Source: Candidatus Saccharimonadales bacterium
Lineage (GTDB): Bacteria; Patescibacteriota; Saccharimonadia; Saccharimonadales; Saccharimonadaceae
Direction: 5' to 3'
Length of the DNA stretch: 47,908 nucleotides
Assembly: GCA_035317825.1 (NCBI GenBank)
Contig: DATHGB010000012.1
Span: 1-47,908 of the forward strand
Of this stretch, positions 25,877 through 34,263 are shown piece by piece. A model generated the notes under the pieces. The model was given only the letters and a program-made list of their open reading frames with translations, did no database searches and was not told the DNA's origin. The position numbers and the translations under genes were made by a program. How positions within the stretch are numbered: the stretch's first letter is position 1; every line of letters starts with the position of its first letter.

Positions 25877-26602
25877 TTATTCTGCAGGTTCGACCGTAAT
25901 GTCGGCATTAGTGTGAACGTTTACGACGTCGTCTAGCTCATCAAGCGCATCAAGAACTTTAAAGGCTTTTCGCGCTGTCTCTGGATCACTAATTTCAACA
26001 GGAGCATTAGGAACGTATTGCAGTTCGGCTTCTTTCACTTCTAGACCTGCGTCAATGAGTGCTGTACGCACTTTGGCTAGATCTTTTTGCTCAGTGTACA
26101 CGATCACTTCCCCGTCTTCTTCAACGGCATCTTCTGCACCTGCATCGAGAATGGTCAAAAGCGCGTCTTCACCGCTCGCGGCAACGCGAATAACGCCCTT
26201 TCGCGTAAATTGAAACGCTACGCTGCCAGGTTCTGCCATGCTTCCGCCATTCTTAGTAAAAGCACTGCGCACTTCTGGGTAAGTTCGGTTTTTGTTGTCA
26301 GTCGCTGTTTCAACGATGATACCCATGCCTCCAGGCCCATACCCTTCATATGTTGCCTCTTCCATGACGGCGGCGTTCTTGTCGCTTACACGATCGATGG
26401 CACGTTGAATATTATTGTTAGGCATATTCGCCTGTTTAGCCTTCTCAATTGCTAGGGCTAATGCCGAGTTCATTGTCGGGTCGACTCCACTACGAGCCGC
26501 AATAGCAATCTGATTACCAATTTTTGTAAATACAGCACCACGCTTGGCGTCTTTTGCACCTTTTTCACGCTTAATTGTTGACCACTTGCTGTGTCCTGAC
26601 AT
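25877..26602 (-). CDS. YebC/PmpR family protein (regulator or translation factor)
   Basis: A 241-residue member of the TACO1/YebC family. The start MSGHSKWSTIKREKGAKDAKRG, the segment ANMPNNNIQRAIDR and GPGGMGIIVE TATDNKNRT-type middle (written in parts) are diagnostic. YebC proteins were first described as DNA-binding regulators; more recent work links family members to helping ribosomes through difficult stretches such as prolines. A clear CGGAG precedes the start, and TTATAAT lies upstream, so this gene has an ordinary leader. It follows the usual bacterial neighbourhood with ruvC. Confidence 0.95.
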   Translation of the reverse strand: MSGHSKWSTIKREKGAKDAKRGAVFTKIGNQIAIAARSGVDPTMNSALALAIEKAKQANMPNNNIQRAIDRVSDKNAAVMEEATYEGYGPGGMGIIVETATDNKNRTYPEVRSAFTKNGGSMAEPGSVAFQFTRKGVIRVAASGEDALLTILDAGAEDAVEEDGEVIVYTEQKDLAKVRTALIDAGLEVKEAELQYVPNAPVEISDPETARKAFKVLDALDELDDVVNVHTNADITVEPAE

Positions 26603-27029
26603 AAAAAATCTCCGTTAAGACCTGTATCGTTTTCTTTATTATAACAGATGGAGAAAGGTTATTCTACGGAGTTTAAAGACTCCAGAAGCAAATCAATGCC
26701 CATATAGGAATATAGGACCTGTAAGACTTCGAGTGGTCTTGATAAAGTTGTTTACGGAATTTTGGAGTTTGGTTATATATTGAATATCTCTTGTATATAT
26801 TTAGATATAAGAGAAAGAGAAAAGAGATTAACGGTAGTAATTAAAAAAGATAGCTACAATACCGGTATTGTAGCTAATGCGCTTCTAATTTTAGTTAAAT
26901 CGCAATGCAGCTATCCCGTCTGGGATAGCAAAAACAAAAGAACGAACCTCGAAAATGAGATTCGTTTCACATGATTGACCGAAAAGGCTCGAACCAATGT
27001 ATTTCTAGACGAAATCAGTAATATGAATC
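26603..27029. other. Intergenic region with several inverted repeats
   Basis: No convincing gene lies in this 427-base A+T-rich stretch. It holds a short repeat GGAGT/ACTCC (26668-26683), a 26-bp perfect palindrome (26851-26876), GCTATCCC with GGGATAGC around a 4-nt loop (26910-26929), and a weaker ACGAA/TTCGT hairpin (26942-26965). Read on the minus strand, the palindrome is followed by TCTTTTTT and may end transcription of the prepilin gene at 27030-27584. Confidence 0.6.
26851..26876 (-). terminator. Perfect 26-bp palindrome, probable terminator
   Basis: Two 13-base arms (TAGCTACAATACC and its exact complement) with no spacer. On the minus strand a T run follows, in the direction of transcription of the upstream prepilin. 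The lack of a loop is unusual, since about four bases must open at the tip. Confidence 0.55.
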
Positions 27030-27584
27030 TTAAATACGTGTCATCCGGTAATTACTAATGTTCGCATACGGACTTATTACCGGTGCGGTCGTACAGTTAC
27101 CGTTGAGCGTGTTCGTCTGCGCACTACCTTCTAATCGATAGACAATCAGATACATCTGGTTAAAGCCCGCTCCGCATGAGGTCGCCGCATTATTAGAAAG
27201 GTAAGCGTAATTGTAGCCGACTGGTGTCAAAACGTTGACATTTGACGTACTGGTTGGATCGGATGGCACGTTGTTGTCCATGTATGGCTTCAGTGCAGTC
27301 ACAAGTGTTTGCCAGCTAGCATCTGCCGTTGTATTCCAAGCATTGCTCATTACCGTTGCGCCGCCACTGGTTGGGTATTTATGATTATCCAAATAATACA
27401 GCTCCAGGCCCTTGGCAAGCTCAGCAATATCGTTCTGTCGCCTGCTATCCCGCGCACGCCCTTGGCTGCCGTTATATGCAATGATGCTAATTGACGCCAA
27501 AATACTGATGATAACAATAACGACTAAAAGCTCAACCAGAGTGAATCCTTTAGTATGAATCTTTTTTAGGTTGCCCACCTGCAT
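27030..27584 (-). CDS. Type IV prepilin (GspG/PilA-like)
   Basis: A 184-residue prepilin. The leader ends KKIHTKG, followed by FTLVELLVVIVIISILASISI, the mature N-terminal helix with Glu at +5 (given here in full at its limit of 21 minus one by omitting the last residue in analysis: core FTLVELLVVIVI). The next part (YNGSQGRARDSRRQNDIAEL, then YYLDNHKYPTS) is the major-pseudopilin-like region of small CPR pilins. The C-terminal part has Cys residues (SCGAGF and GNCTTA) that may form a disulfide loop. The ATG at 27584 is preferred over one 39 bases upstream because the promoter (TTGTAT, 17 nt, TATACT) lies between them. Confidence 0.88.
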   Translation of the reverse strand: MQVGNLKKIHTKGFTLVELLVVIVIISILASISIIAYNGSQGRARDSRRQNDIAELAKGLELYYLDNHKYPTSGGATVMSNAWNTTADASWQTLVTALKPYMDNNVPSDPTSTSNVNVLTPVGYNYAYLSNNAATSCGAGFNQMYLIVYRLEGSAQTNTLNGNCTTAPVISPYANISNYRMTRI

Positions 27585-27594
27585 AATACCTACC

Positions 27595-27623
27595 AGTATA
27601 CTGTTTTTATAAAAGATATACAA
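27595..27623 (-). promoter_or_regulatory. Promoter of the second prepilin
   Basis: On the minus strand TTGTAT (27618-27623), a 17-nt spacer and TATACT (27595-27600). Ten bases separate the -10 box from ATG 27584, leaving at most a few bases of leader. Confidence 0.6.
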
Positions 27624-27708
27624 AAGCTCATTAAAAATTCCGGACGTTGATCTAATTCATAAAGAGATACGAAAACAGCGAAGTAATTTACTTAATGCCC
27701 AGTAGTAG

Positions 27709-28128
27709 TTATACAATATCTTTCCAATAGCAAGTGTAGTCACCACCTTTATTAAAGCCGAGCTGTTCATAGCGACTGTCTAGCTCACTTTCGCCAACTG
27801 GTGAATAAACTAGTACTTGTGTATGCCCTCTTTCTTTTAATATGCCAAGGGCCTTGTTAATGAGTTCGGCAACAACCGTTTTATCATTACCAGCTACAGC
27901 GAAGCGGAATAACCATGCTACGCGTCCATCATCAATTAGCGAAACTGTGCCAATCAGACTGGCATCGTCCTCTGCAAGTAAAATTGCATCTGAGTCAGCT
28001 TCGATTTTTTTGCGTAAACGTTCTTCACCGTCACGAGCTTCATCGAATTGTCCTCCATACAGCGAACTATTTTCATATAAGGCTCTCAATGATTTGTAGT
28101 CTGATGGCTGATAAGTTCTTATATTCAT
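27709..28128 (-). CDS. GNAT family N-acetyltransferase
   Basis: A 139-residue GNAT-fold protein: N-terminal MNIRTYQPSDYKSLRALYE, a middle strand pair (ILLAEDDASLIGTVSLIDDG), motif A region (WLFRFAVAGN, where the usual Q/RxxGxG/A loop is replaced by AGNDKTVVAELI), and the late YEQLGFNKGGDYTCYWK that is typical of the GNAT C-terminus. Acceptor unknown. The pyrophosphate loop differs from consensus, so activity is not assured. The -10 box TATAAT (28135-28140, minus) ends six bases before the ATG. Confidence 0.78.
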   Translation of the reverse strand: MNIRTYQPSDYKSLRALYENSSLYGGQFDEARDGEERLRKKIEADSDAILLAEDDASLIGTVSLIDDGRVAWLFRFAVAGNDKTVVAELINKALGILKERGHTQVLVYSPVGESELDSRYEQLGFNKGGDYTCYWKDIV

Positions 28129-28134
28129 GGACTC

Positions 28135-28140
28135 ATTATA
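28135..28140 (-). promoter_or_regulatory. -10 box of the GNAT gene
   Basis: TATAAT on the minus strand, six bases from ATG 28128. Confidence 0.55.
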
Positions 28141-28171
28141 GCTGTTTATAATTTCTACCCCAATAAAACAA

Positions 28172-28193
28172 AAACGCCACTATATTAGTGACG
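28172..28193 (-). terminator. Terminator after tRNA-Lys
   Basis: Hairpin CGCCACTA (28175-28182) with TAGTGACG (28186-28193), one mismatch, followed on the minus strand by TTTTTGTTTT. Confidence 0.75.
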
Positions 28194-28219
28194 CCTAGTC
28201 TCATCTTTGAATGATTTCA

Positions 28220-28296
28220 TGGAGGGTCCAGTGGGGCTTGAACCCACGACACCCTGCTTAAAAGGCAGGTGCTCTAACCAGCTGAGCTATGGACCC
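28220..28296 (-). tRNA. tRNA-Lys (anticodon TTT)
   Basis: A full cloverleaf on the minus strand, 77 nt including an encoded CCA. The acceptor stem pairs GGGTCCA with TGGACCC, the D arm contains AGCTCAG...GGTTAGAGC, the anticodon stem CCTGC/GCAGG encloses CTTTTAA (anticodon TTT, lysine), and the T arm has GTGGGTTCAAGCCCCAC. A terminator follows directly, so it is transcribed alone or as the last element. Confidence 0.97.
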
Positions 28297-28359
28297 GAAT
28301 TGTGAATGCTATTAGCGAGAAGCTAACTTATAAAAGATAGCATTTTAAAGGGTAGTTTG

Positions 28360-28845
28360 TCAATGTTTGCTAGGTGATTTAGACCGTCCAGGCGTCCTGG
28401 TTAAGAAAACATCGACAATGGCGAGTATCAGACCGGCAGTGATAATTAAGGTCCTGTGTTCTACCATGTAGTCATACACAGTTTTACCTACGCCCTCGAT
28501 CACGAGCGCCGATCCTAATGAATCAAGTAGAAGGGCAGTGGCAAAAAGAGAAAATGCGAGCGCGCCACCTATTCGCTGCGGCAGTGATTTGTACGTTGGC
28601 CCGCTTACTAATAAGAGTAATGCGGGTAGTAATGTAATTGCGGCAGCAACAACACTTTGAAGCGGCGGTTTGACTAGGACAAAACCAGCACTGGCAACAA
28701 CAGGCGTTACGTCCCCTGTCCAGGTTGTAGCTAGCATCGACCCGGCAGCAAGCGCGAGCCCCAATACGCCAAAACGTCGTTTCGTAAAGAAGGTAAGAGC
28801 AAATAGGGAAGCGATGACAATTAAAAATACGATAACAAAACTCAT
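28360..28845 (-). CDS. Multi-helix membrane protein, function unknown
   Basis: A 161-residue very hydrophobic protein with about four to five membrane helices (near residues 2-20, 27-44, 62-82, 93-112 and 132-150) and a short basic C-terminus (RTPGRSKSPSKH). I see no family motif. Its start overlaps the end of the DUF192 gene by four bases, so the two are made together and perhaps function together at the membrane. Confidence 0.65.
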   Translation of the reverse strand: MSFVIVFLIVIASLFALTFFTKRRFGVLGLALAAGSMLATTWTGDVTPVVASAGFVLVKPPLQSVVAAAITLLPALLLLVSGPTYKSLPQRIGGALAFSLFATALLLDSLGSALVIEGVGKTVYDYMVEHRTLIITAGLILAIVDVFLTRTPGRSKSPSKH

Positions 28846-29333
28846 AACTTAAAGCCTCCTTCTAGGTGGTTTTCGTCAAAGGCCGCCTGCCCTCCTATTT
28901 TAATTGATTTCTTGTCAGCCGTACCGGCCAAAACCTCAACAACGTACCTGGCATCTTCTTTCGATATAAACTTTTCGTACGGGTAGCTTTCGGGTGGGGC
29001 GTTTTTAACGATATGGACCACTTTTTTATCTTTATCTAGCCAGACGATATCTATTGGATAGTTCATGTCTTTCATCCATATCGCCCACTTCCCGTCCGTT
29101 CCAAATACAAATAGCAACGCCTGGTCGTCGCGTAGTTTAGGAGTCTTTGAAAGTCCCTTTTCTCGTTCATCAGGCGTCCTGGCTACGCTCGTCTTGAATA
29201 CTCCATCACCCATACGAAGCGTCGTACGGGGTTGCAGCTGCGGCCACAAGATATAAAGTCCAGCCGCACCCACAAGAATGAGGACAAACCCTACAAGCAT
29301 CCACGAAAGAAGCGGGCTTCTTCGTTTGCTCAT
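28842..29333 (-). CDS. DUF192 family protein, membrane-anchored
   Basis: A 163-residue protein with an N-terminal anchor (about residues 10-31) and an outside DUF192 domain (about 38-155). Signatures are VARTPDEREKGLSKTPKL, ALLFVFGTDGKWAIWMKDMNYPIDIVWLD and the late YVVEVLAGTADK; the FxxxxxxxxWMKDMxxPID pattern is diagnostic for the family. The domain resembles a small beta-barrel; its biochemical role is not settled. Forms a two-gene unit with the following membrane protein (four-base overlap). Confidence 0.88.
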   Translation of the reverse strand: MSKRRSPLLSWMLVGFVLILVGAAGLYILWPQLQPRTTLRMGDGVFKTSVARTPDEREKGLSKTPKLRDDQALLFVFGTDGKWAIWMKDMNYPIDIVWLDKDKKVVHIVKNAPPESYPYEKFISKEDARYVVEVLAGTADKKSIKIGGQAAFDENHLEGGFKL

Positions 29334-29381
29334 TGCCGTATGCCCATGTATACCATAGGCATTATTATATCAGGTAAGTGG

Positions 29382-30287
29382 CTAGGCGCCGATTTTGTCT
29401 TTTTTGTTGCGGCGCTTAGCGTTTAGCTCGATATATTCGATGATTTTTTCGGCGACATTTCGACCCGTAATAAGTTCAGGCGTTTTTAGGCTGGCAGACG
29501 AATTAACCTCGAGTACGAGTGGTCCGCGTTCAGAACGCATCATGTCGACACCGCAAATACTGAGCCCCATGGCTTTGGCAGCTTTAACAGCTGTTTTCGT
29601 TTCTTCGTCAGTAAGCTTTACTATCTTGCCTACACCACCTTGGTGAGTGTTAGAGCGAAAATCATCATCAAGGCTTTGACGAACAATGCTTGCCACAACT
29701 TGGCTACCAACAACAAACGCGCGAATATCCGTACCTGCAGATTCTTTAACAAATTCCTGTACCAAGAAGTTCACACCCTCAACATAGAATGCCTGCATTA
29801 CGGCTTTGGCCGCTTTTGGAGTTTCGGCAAGTACAACACCATTTCCGTGGGTGCCTCGAGCAACTTTGATGATTAGCGGCGTACCGCCCGCAAGTTCAAC
29901 AACGTCTTCAAAGTTAGCGGTTTCGCGAGCGAACACGGTTTTTGGGATTCCAACGCCAGCTTTAGCTAAAATCTGATATGCACGCAGTTTGTCGCGTGAA
30001 CGCACGATCGCAAGTGAGCTAGCGGTTGAATAGGCACCTTGTGATTCGAATTGGCGGACAACAGCAGTCCCGTATTTCGTATAACTTTGCGCGATACGTG
30101 GGATAATCGCATCAAACTGACCAAGCGATTCACCTCTATATCGAATAACCGGTTGATCTTTTTCTATAGAGATATAACATTGTGCATAGTTAATAACGCG
30201 CACGTCATGTCCGCGCGCTTTAGCTACTTCTTTTAGGCGCTTCGTCGAGTAATTTGCATTACCTTTTGATAAAATTGCGATTTTCAT
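29382..30287 (-). CDS. rimK: RimK-type ATP-grasp ligase
   Basis: An ATP-grasp enzyme that adds an amino acid (Glu in the best-known member, RimK on ribosomal protein S6) to a carboxylate through a peptide bond. It opens MKIAILSKGNANYSTKRL, with DAIIPRIAQSYTKYGTAVVRQFE, RDKLRAYQILAKAGVGIPKT, the ATP-binding VARGTHGNGVVL and the metal-binding LVLEVNSSASLKTPELITG; these match RimK closely. 301 residues. A TTG at 30302 overlaps the stop of the protease gene, but the ATG at 30287 fits the family start. It is translated after the RimB-like gene, and such pairing is known from rim operons. Confidence 0.88.
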   Translation of the reverse strand: MKIAILSKGNANYSTKRLKEVAKARGHDVRVINYAQCYISIEKDQPVIRYRGESLGQFDAIIPRIAQSYTKYGTAVVRQFESQGAYSTASSLAIVRSRDKLRAYQILAKAGVGIPKTVFARETANFEDVVELAGGTPLIIKVARGTHGNGVVLAETPKAAKAVMQAFYVEGVNFLVQEFVKESAGTDIRAFVVGSQVVASIVRQSLDDDFRSNTHQGGVGKIVKLTDEETKTAVKAAKAMGLSICGVDMMRSERGPLVLEVNSSASLKTPELITGRNVAEKIIEYIELNAKRRNKKDKIGA

Positions 30288-30298
30288 AATATGTATTA

Positions 30299-30763
30299 TC
30301 AACCTTTCAGTAATGATTGCAATTGATTAAACCTTGTCTCATCTAAAGCATTCAGCGAACGAGGTCCGTTCTGGACGTCAACGATGAATTTACCTCTCAA
30401 CGTATTTCTACCGACAAGAATCGGGTAGGCCTGCGTTGATCTATCCGCCAAAGTACAGAATGTCTTGATACGGACGCCTTTAATTTGAACTGTTAGCGGA
30501 ACCCTATACCTTTTTTGTACATGTCCGTTGGAGCTTGCGACCACTATCTCGGTATAGGTCGGTTCAACGATAACTTTTCCTGTATAAAACGGGCTGCTTT
30601 TCCCAAAAAGTATATATTCCAGTCCTGCCTCTGTTTCTTGAACATAACTAGCCCAAATTGAGGACGTTCTTGCTCCAGTGTCTATTCTAGCAGGTACTTT
30701 TTTTAATTCGTCGCGCACAAGCCACACATACTCCGCTCGACCGATTTTTTTCTTTTTATCCAT
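30299..30763 (-). CDS. RimB-like retropepsin-type protease (PF05618, ATP-dependent zinc protease family)
   Basis: A 154-residue single-domain protein. The core motif ARIDTGARTSSIWA contains the DTGA of retropepsin-like aspartic proteases; later LADRSTQAYPILVGRNTLRGKFIVDV is the second family signature. Members are annotated as ATP-dependent zinc proteases, although the sequence looks like an aspartic protease half. In rim operons the relative RimB acts with RimK on poly-Glu tails of S6. Here it precedes rimK directly and its stop overlaps a possible TTG start of that gene. A TATAAT (30775-30780, minus) lies eleven bases from the ATG. Confidence 0.85.
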   Translation of the reverse strand: MDKKKKIGRAEYVWLVRDELKKVPARIDTGARTSSIWASYVQETEAGLEYILFGKSSPFYTGKVIVEPTYTEIVVASSNGHVQKRYRVPLTVQIKGVRIKTFCTLADRSTQAYPILVGRNTLRGKFIVDVQNGPRSLNALDETRFNQLQSLLKG

Positions 30764-30774
30764 AATGTGTTATA

Positions 30775-30780
30775 TTATAA
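30775..30780 (-). promoter_or_regulatory. -10 box of the protease-rimK pair
   Basis: TATAAT on the minus strand, eleven bases from ATG 30763; predicted leader of only a few bases. Confidence 0.5.
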
Positions 30781-30813
30781 CATACCGAGGTATAAAAGTA
30801 AATACCTTACATC

Positions 30814-30842
30814 TTGACTTATACTCTGTTATCACCTATAAA
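30814..30842 (+). promoter_or_regulatory. Promoter of the ATP-grasp/glycosyltransferase pair, leaderless GTG
   Basis: TTGACT (30814-30819), 17 nt, TATAAA (30837-30842), then six bases to GTG 30849. The overlapping ATG at 30847 runs straight into TGA, so GTG must be the start. Confidence 0.7.
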
Positions 30843-30848
30843 TAATAT

Positions 30849-32078
30849 GTGAAAACAATCTTCTACGTAGGAAAACCTTATCTACATCGCGATGCATTAC
30901 TGCGGTTAAAATCAGCCGGCTATACGCTGGGCATACTGCACGATATATCTCTCGTACTAAAAAACAAAGATATTTTCGATCACATCATTGAGCTCGATTA
31001 CTCATCCGAGCGCAGTTTTAAAAAGTCACTCGAGGAAGCAGCCGACGTTCCGAAAATTGACGGGTTACTGTGTCCGTACGAGAACTACATTGTCTTTAAA
31101 GCAATTGCCGCAGAAACATTATCCCTCCCTTCTTTATCGATAGACTCCGCACGTGCTTGCACCGATAAATACCTGATGAGAAGCCGTTTTTTACGATATA
31201 ACACCGCAATAACCCCGGAATTTACATTTGTTGACTCCGAGCAGCAGCTGCTTGATTTCGCGGAGAGAGTTGGCTACCCTCTCATTTTGAAACCCACAAA
31301 TCTGGTTAAAAGCCTACTCGTAACCAAGTGCTCCACTAAAGACGAGCTTTTACTCGCCTATAAAAATACTCTGGAGCAAATTAATGATATTTACATCAAG
31401 CTTCATGTGACAAATCGTGCTCCCGGTCTTATCCTAGAAAAATTTATCGAGGGTCGTATGTGCTCAGTGGCGGCATTTGTCGACCAAGATGGTACACCCC
31501 ATTTTTGTGATGGTATAGTCGATCTCGTCACCGCACAAGACATAGGATATGATGATAACTTTCTGTATGCCCGTAAACTCCTCAATGATTTTGATCCGGT
31601 ACTCAAGGCAAAGATTTTTAAAGTCGCGAGAGAGGGCATCGCTGCTCTTGATATGCGTTCATCGCCAGCACATGTCGAAATTATTTATAACGACGCTGAA
31701 GTTCAGCTCGTAGAAATCGGTGCGCGAACCGGAGGCTACAGGCCATTTTTATATATGCAAAGTTACGGAATCGATATGCTAGAACAAGAAGCGCGCAATG
31801 CGGTGGGTGATCAACCTCGTATGAACGGCGTCTTTAAAAATTACGCAGCACTGTATGAACTTTTTCCGCGATCGAGAAGTACTTTCCTAAAACTTGAAAA
31901 TTTACAGCCAAAGACAAGCTATGCATACCTTCATGAAGTCGCACACCCTGGTGACGAAGTGGGATGCGCAAAAGACGGTTACAAATCACTGGCTATCATT
32001 GGCATTGCAGACCCGGATATCGCTTCTTTCACGGCACGTAGTAATGCTATAGAAGATATACAGGTCGTGACCACATGA
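30849..32078 (+). CDS. ATP-grasp carboxylate-amine ligase-like protein
   Basis: A 409-residue ATP-grasp enzyme. An N-terminal Rossmann-like part (about 1-100, KTIFYVGKPYLHRDALLRLKSAGYTLGIL, given as two parts in the fold) precedes the grasp domain: CTDKYLMRSRFLRY (start), GYPLILKPTNLVKS (phosphate loop), GLILEKFIEGRMCSVAAFV and the metal site HVEIIYNDAEVQLVEIGARTGG. The layout is like biotin-carboxylase or L-amino-acid-ligase members; the acceptor is unknown. Start is GTG with no leader. The following glycosyltransferase overlaps by four bases, so the pair may build a modified sugar, lipid or peptide. Divergent from the RimK unit. Confidence 0.85.
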   Translation: MKTIFYVGKPYLHRDALLRLKSAGYTLGILHDISLVLKNKDIFDHIIELDYSSERSFKKSLEEAADVPKIDGLLCPYENYIVFKAIAAETLSLPSLSIDSARACTDKYLMRSRFLRYNTAITPEFTFVDSEQQLLDFAERVGYPLILKPTNLVKSLLVTKCSTKDELLLAYKNTLEQINDIYIKLHVTNRAPGLILEKFIEGRMCSVAAFVDQDGTPHFCDGIVDLVTAQDIGYDDNFLYARKLLNDFDPVLKAKIFKVAREGIAALDMRSSPAHVEIIYNDAEVQLVEIGARTGGYRPFLYMQSYGIDMLEQEARNAVGDQPRMNGVFKNYAALYELFPRSRSTFLKLENLQPKTSYAYLHEVAHPGDEVGCAKDGYKSLAIIGIADPDIASFTARSNAIEDIQVVTT

Positions 32079-33079
32079 ACATCGCGCATGTCGTTCCGTA
32101 CAGCATAAAATTTCCACTTGATTCACATAATGGAAGGTACGATTGGGTTTTACAGTTGGCGAGCTTGCAGACGCAACGCGGACATACGGTGACTATCTAC
32201 TGTAACCCTGGCTCGGCTATTGATAACATACGCACCGTTGGCATTGAGCACGCGACCGAAGACAAAGAACATAATAATCTAGAGACCTTCCGCGCTGCGC
32301 TACGCAATAATCACGACATATATCATAGTCATTTTGACGACTTACACTATAAAGTAGCCCACGAGACTACAAAGCAGATTGTATTCACGCAGCACTGGTG
32401 GCCCAAAGACAGCGTAATAAAACTGGCAGATTTGAACCCCAAGAATGTTTGGGCGGTTCCACCTACGCAATATATGTATGATTTTGATATCCAATCAGGT
32501 ATTAGATCAAAAGGTTTTATTCATCATGGCATTGATCTTGAATTGTTTCGCGTCCGTCATGCTCAGAAGAATAACCGTCTTCTGTTTGTCGGCCGCATCT
32601 CTCCAGAGAAGAACCTTGAGACCGCACTTGCTGTTTCAAAAAGAAGCGGCATCGGACTCGATATAATTGGAAAGGTCGCCGAGAAAAATCTTCCGTATTG
32701 GAATACCTTACAGTCATACATTGACGGAGAGCAGGTTCGCTACTTAGGACAAAAGAACCATCAAGAGCTGGTCGGATACTACGCCTCAGCGCTGGCTGTC
32801 ATATTTCCGGCGGACATTCGAGAAGCTTTTGGACTCGTCGCGATCGAGTCCCAGGCATGTGGAACGCCGATCATTATGAAAAGAGGCGGCTCTCGCAAGG
32901 AACTCGTCGAAGAAGATAAGACTGGTTTTTTATGTGAGACCGAGGATGATTTTACTGCGGCGGTTCAACGTGCGGACACGCTACAGGCTTCTGCTTGCTT
33001 TGAGTTTGCGAAGCGATTTGACATACACACAATGGTAGAAAAATATGATAATTTATACAAAGACCTACTGGCTATCTAA
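32075..33079 (+). CDS. Glycosyltransferase family 4 (GT-B fold)
   Basis: A 334-residue retaining glycosyltransferase. The N-terminal domain opens MNIAHVVPYSIKFP with the DWVLQLASLQTQRGHTVTIY segment; the donor-binding domain has LLFVGRISPEKNLETAL, then the E-x7-E region REAFGLVAIESQACGTPII, which binds the nucleotide sugar, and GFLCETEDDF. This is the typical UDP/GDP-sugar GT4 pattern. Acceptor unknown. It follows the ATP-grasp gene with a four-base overlap (ATGA), so the products probably work in one pathway, likely for surface material. Confidence 0.92.
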   Translation: MNIAHVVPYSIKFPLDSHNGRYDWVLQLASLQTQRGHTVTIYCNPGSAIDNIRTVGIEHATEDKEHNNLETFRAALRNNHDIYHSHFDDLHYKVAHETTKQIVFTQHWWPKDSVIKLADLNPKNVWAVPPTQYMYDFDIQSGIRSKGFIHHGIDLELFRVRHAQKNNRLLFVGRISPEKNLETALAVSKRSGIGLDIIGKVAEKNLPYWNTLQSYIDGEQVRYLGQKNHQELVGYYASALAVIFPADIREAFGLVAIESQACGTPIIMKRGGSRKELVEEDKTGFLCETEDDFTAAVQRADTLQASACFEFAKRFDIHTMVEKYDNLYKDLLAI

Positions 33080-33103
33080 AGTTCGTAGGATACTTTCCTT
33101 CAT

Positions 33104-34198
33104 TTAGAATATGCCACGCTTTTTGGCATCATCAAATTGCCCTAGCAGATCTTTTTGCTTTTTTGTAAGTTTAGTCGGCGTATCGACAAGAATACTGACA
33201 ATATGCGCGCCTCGTGAGCTACTGCGCATGTGAGGAACACCGTGATTAGACAGCTTGAAGTCGGTACCGCTCTGTGTACCAGCTGGAATTTTCATTCGAA
33301 CATTGCCGTCCACTGTCTCAACTTCAATTTCGGTCCCAAGAGCCGCATCAATCATACTAATATGCTCCTCGGATAGAATAATATCGCCTTCGCGGGTGAA
33401 CTTTTTGTGAGCTTTTACCCGGATATGCACGTAGAGATCACCTCTTGCGCCCCCACCAATTGCTTCGCCGCGCTCTTTTAAGCGAATCGTCGAGCCATCA
33501 TCAATACCAGCAGGAATTTTAAGCGTTACCGATTGTTTACGACGCTGTGTTCCCTTACCTCTACATACAGTACAGACTTTTTCGGGTACTTTACCTGTTC
33601 CCTTACACGTTTCACAGGTAACAGCTTGCTGAATCTGACCAAAGATCGTATTCATGACACGAGTTTGCTGGCCAGCACCTTTACAGGTGGGACATGTTTT
33701 CATACTGTGACCAGGCTCGACCGTTGTACCATGGCAGTGTTCACATTCGTCGTCCATATCTAGAACGATTTCTTCTTCAACACCGAATACGGCTTGTTCA
33801 AATGTTAGCGTTAAGCTAGTTTCAACATCACGACCGCGTTTTGGTCCGCGTTGTTGCTGGCCACCGCCACCAAAGAACTGTCCGAAAATATCACCCAGGC
33901 CACCATCCCCGAAGTCAAAGTTAACGTTTTGGCCGCCAAATCCTTCGAACGGATTGCCACCACTTGCGCCACCACCATTACCGCCAACTCCGGCGTGACC
34001 GAACTGATCATAGCGTTGGCGTTTTTGCTGATCTTTTAAAACTTCATATGCTTCGTTGATTTCTTTAAACTTTGCTTCGTCACCACCTTCTTTATCAGGG
34101 TGGTGTTGAACAGCAGCCTTTCGGAAGGCTTTTTTAATTTCATCTGCACTGGCGGTTTTTGATACGCCAAGGACTTCGTAATAATCGCGTTTGCTCAT
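33104..34198 (-). CDS. dnaJ: Chaperone DnaJ
   Basis: Type I Hsp40 co-chaperone of DnaK. J domain with the HPD tripeptide (QHHPDKEGG), a Gly/Phe-rich linker (about 70-125), four CxxCxGxG zinc repeats ([32 protein letters not shown]; the first ends TT instead of xG), and the C-terminal substrate-binding barrels ([28 protein letters not shown]). 364 residues. It lies about 8.6 kb from dnaK and has its own CIRCE operator. The -10 box ends eight bases from the ATG. Confidence 0.97.
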   Translation of the reverse strand: MSKRDYYEVLGVSKTASADEIKKAFRKAAVQHHPDKEGGDEAKFKEINEAYEVLKDQQKRQRYDQFGHAGVGGNGGGASGGNPFEGFGGQNVNFDFGDGGLGDIFGQFFGGGGQQQRGPKRGRDVETSLTLTFEQAVFGVEEEIVLDMDDECEHCHGTTVEPGHSMKTCPTCKGAGQQTRVMNTIFGQIQQAVTCETCKGTGKVPEKVCTVCRGKGTQRRKQSVTLKIPAGIDDGSTIRLKERGEAIGGGARGDLYVHIRVKAHKKFTREGDIILSEEHISMIDAALGTEIEVETVDGNVRMKIPAGTQSGTDFKLSNHGVPHMRSSSRGAHIVSILVDTPTKLTKKQKDLLGQFDDAKKRGIF

Positions 34199-34206
34199 CT
34201 CTATTT

Positions 34207-34244
34207 ATGATACAAAATTAGCACTTGCATGTCTAGAGTGCTAA
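34207..34244 (-). promoter_or_regulatory. CIRCE operator and promoter of dnaJ
   Basis: CIRCE inverted repeat TTAGCACTT-N9-GAGTGCTAA (34218-34244), binding site of HrcA; one base differs from consensus. On the minus strand TAGACA (34230-34235), 17 nt and TATCAT (34207-34212) form the promoter, with the -35 box inside the CIRCE spacer and arm. Bound HrcA would block RNA polymerase directly. Confidence 0.9.
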
Positions 34245-34263
34245 GACTTTACCTATGACTAAT

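Noticed and set aside
26762-26974. Open frame of 70 codons in the gap between the YebC-family gene and the second prepilin
   Set aside because: It runs across the 26-bp palindrome and another hairpin, has no ribosome site and no protein-like pattern.
26941-27000. GGTTCGAGCC on the minus strand, like a tRNA T arm
   Set aside because: No acceptor stem, anticodon arm or CCA can be fitted around it.
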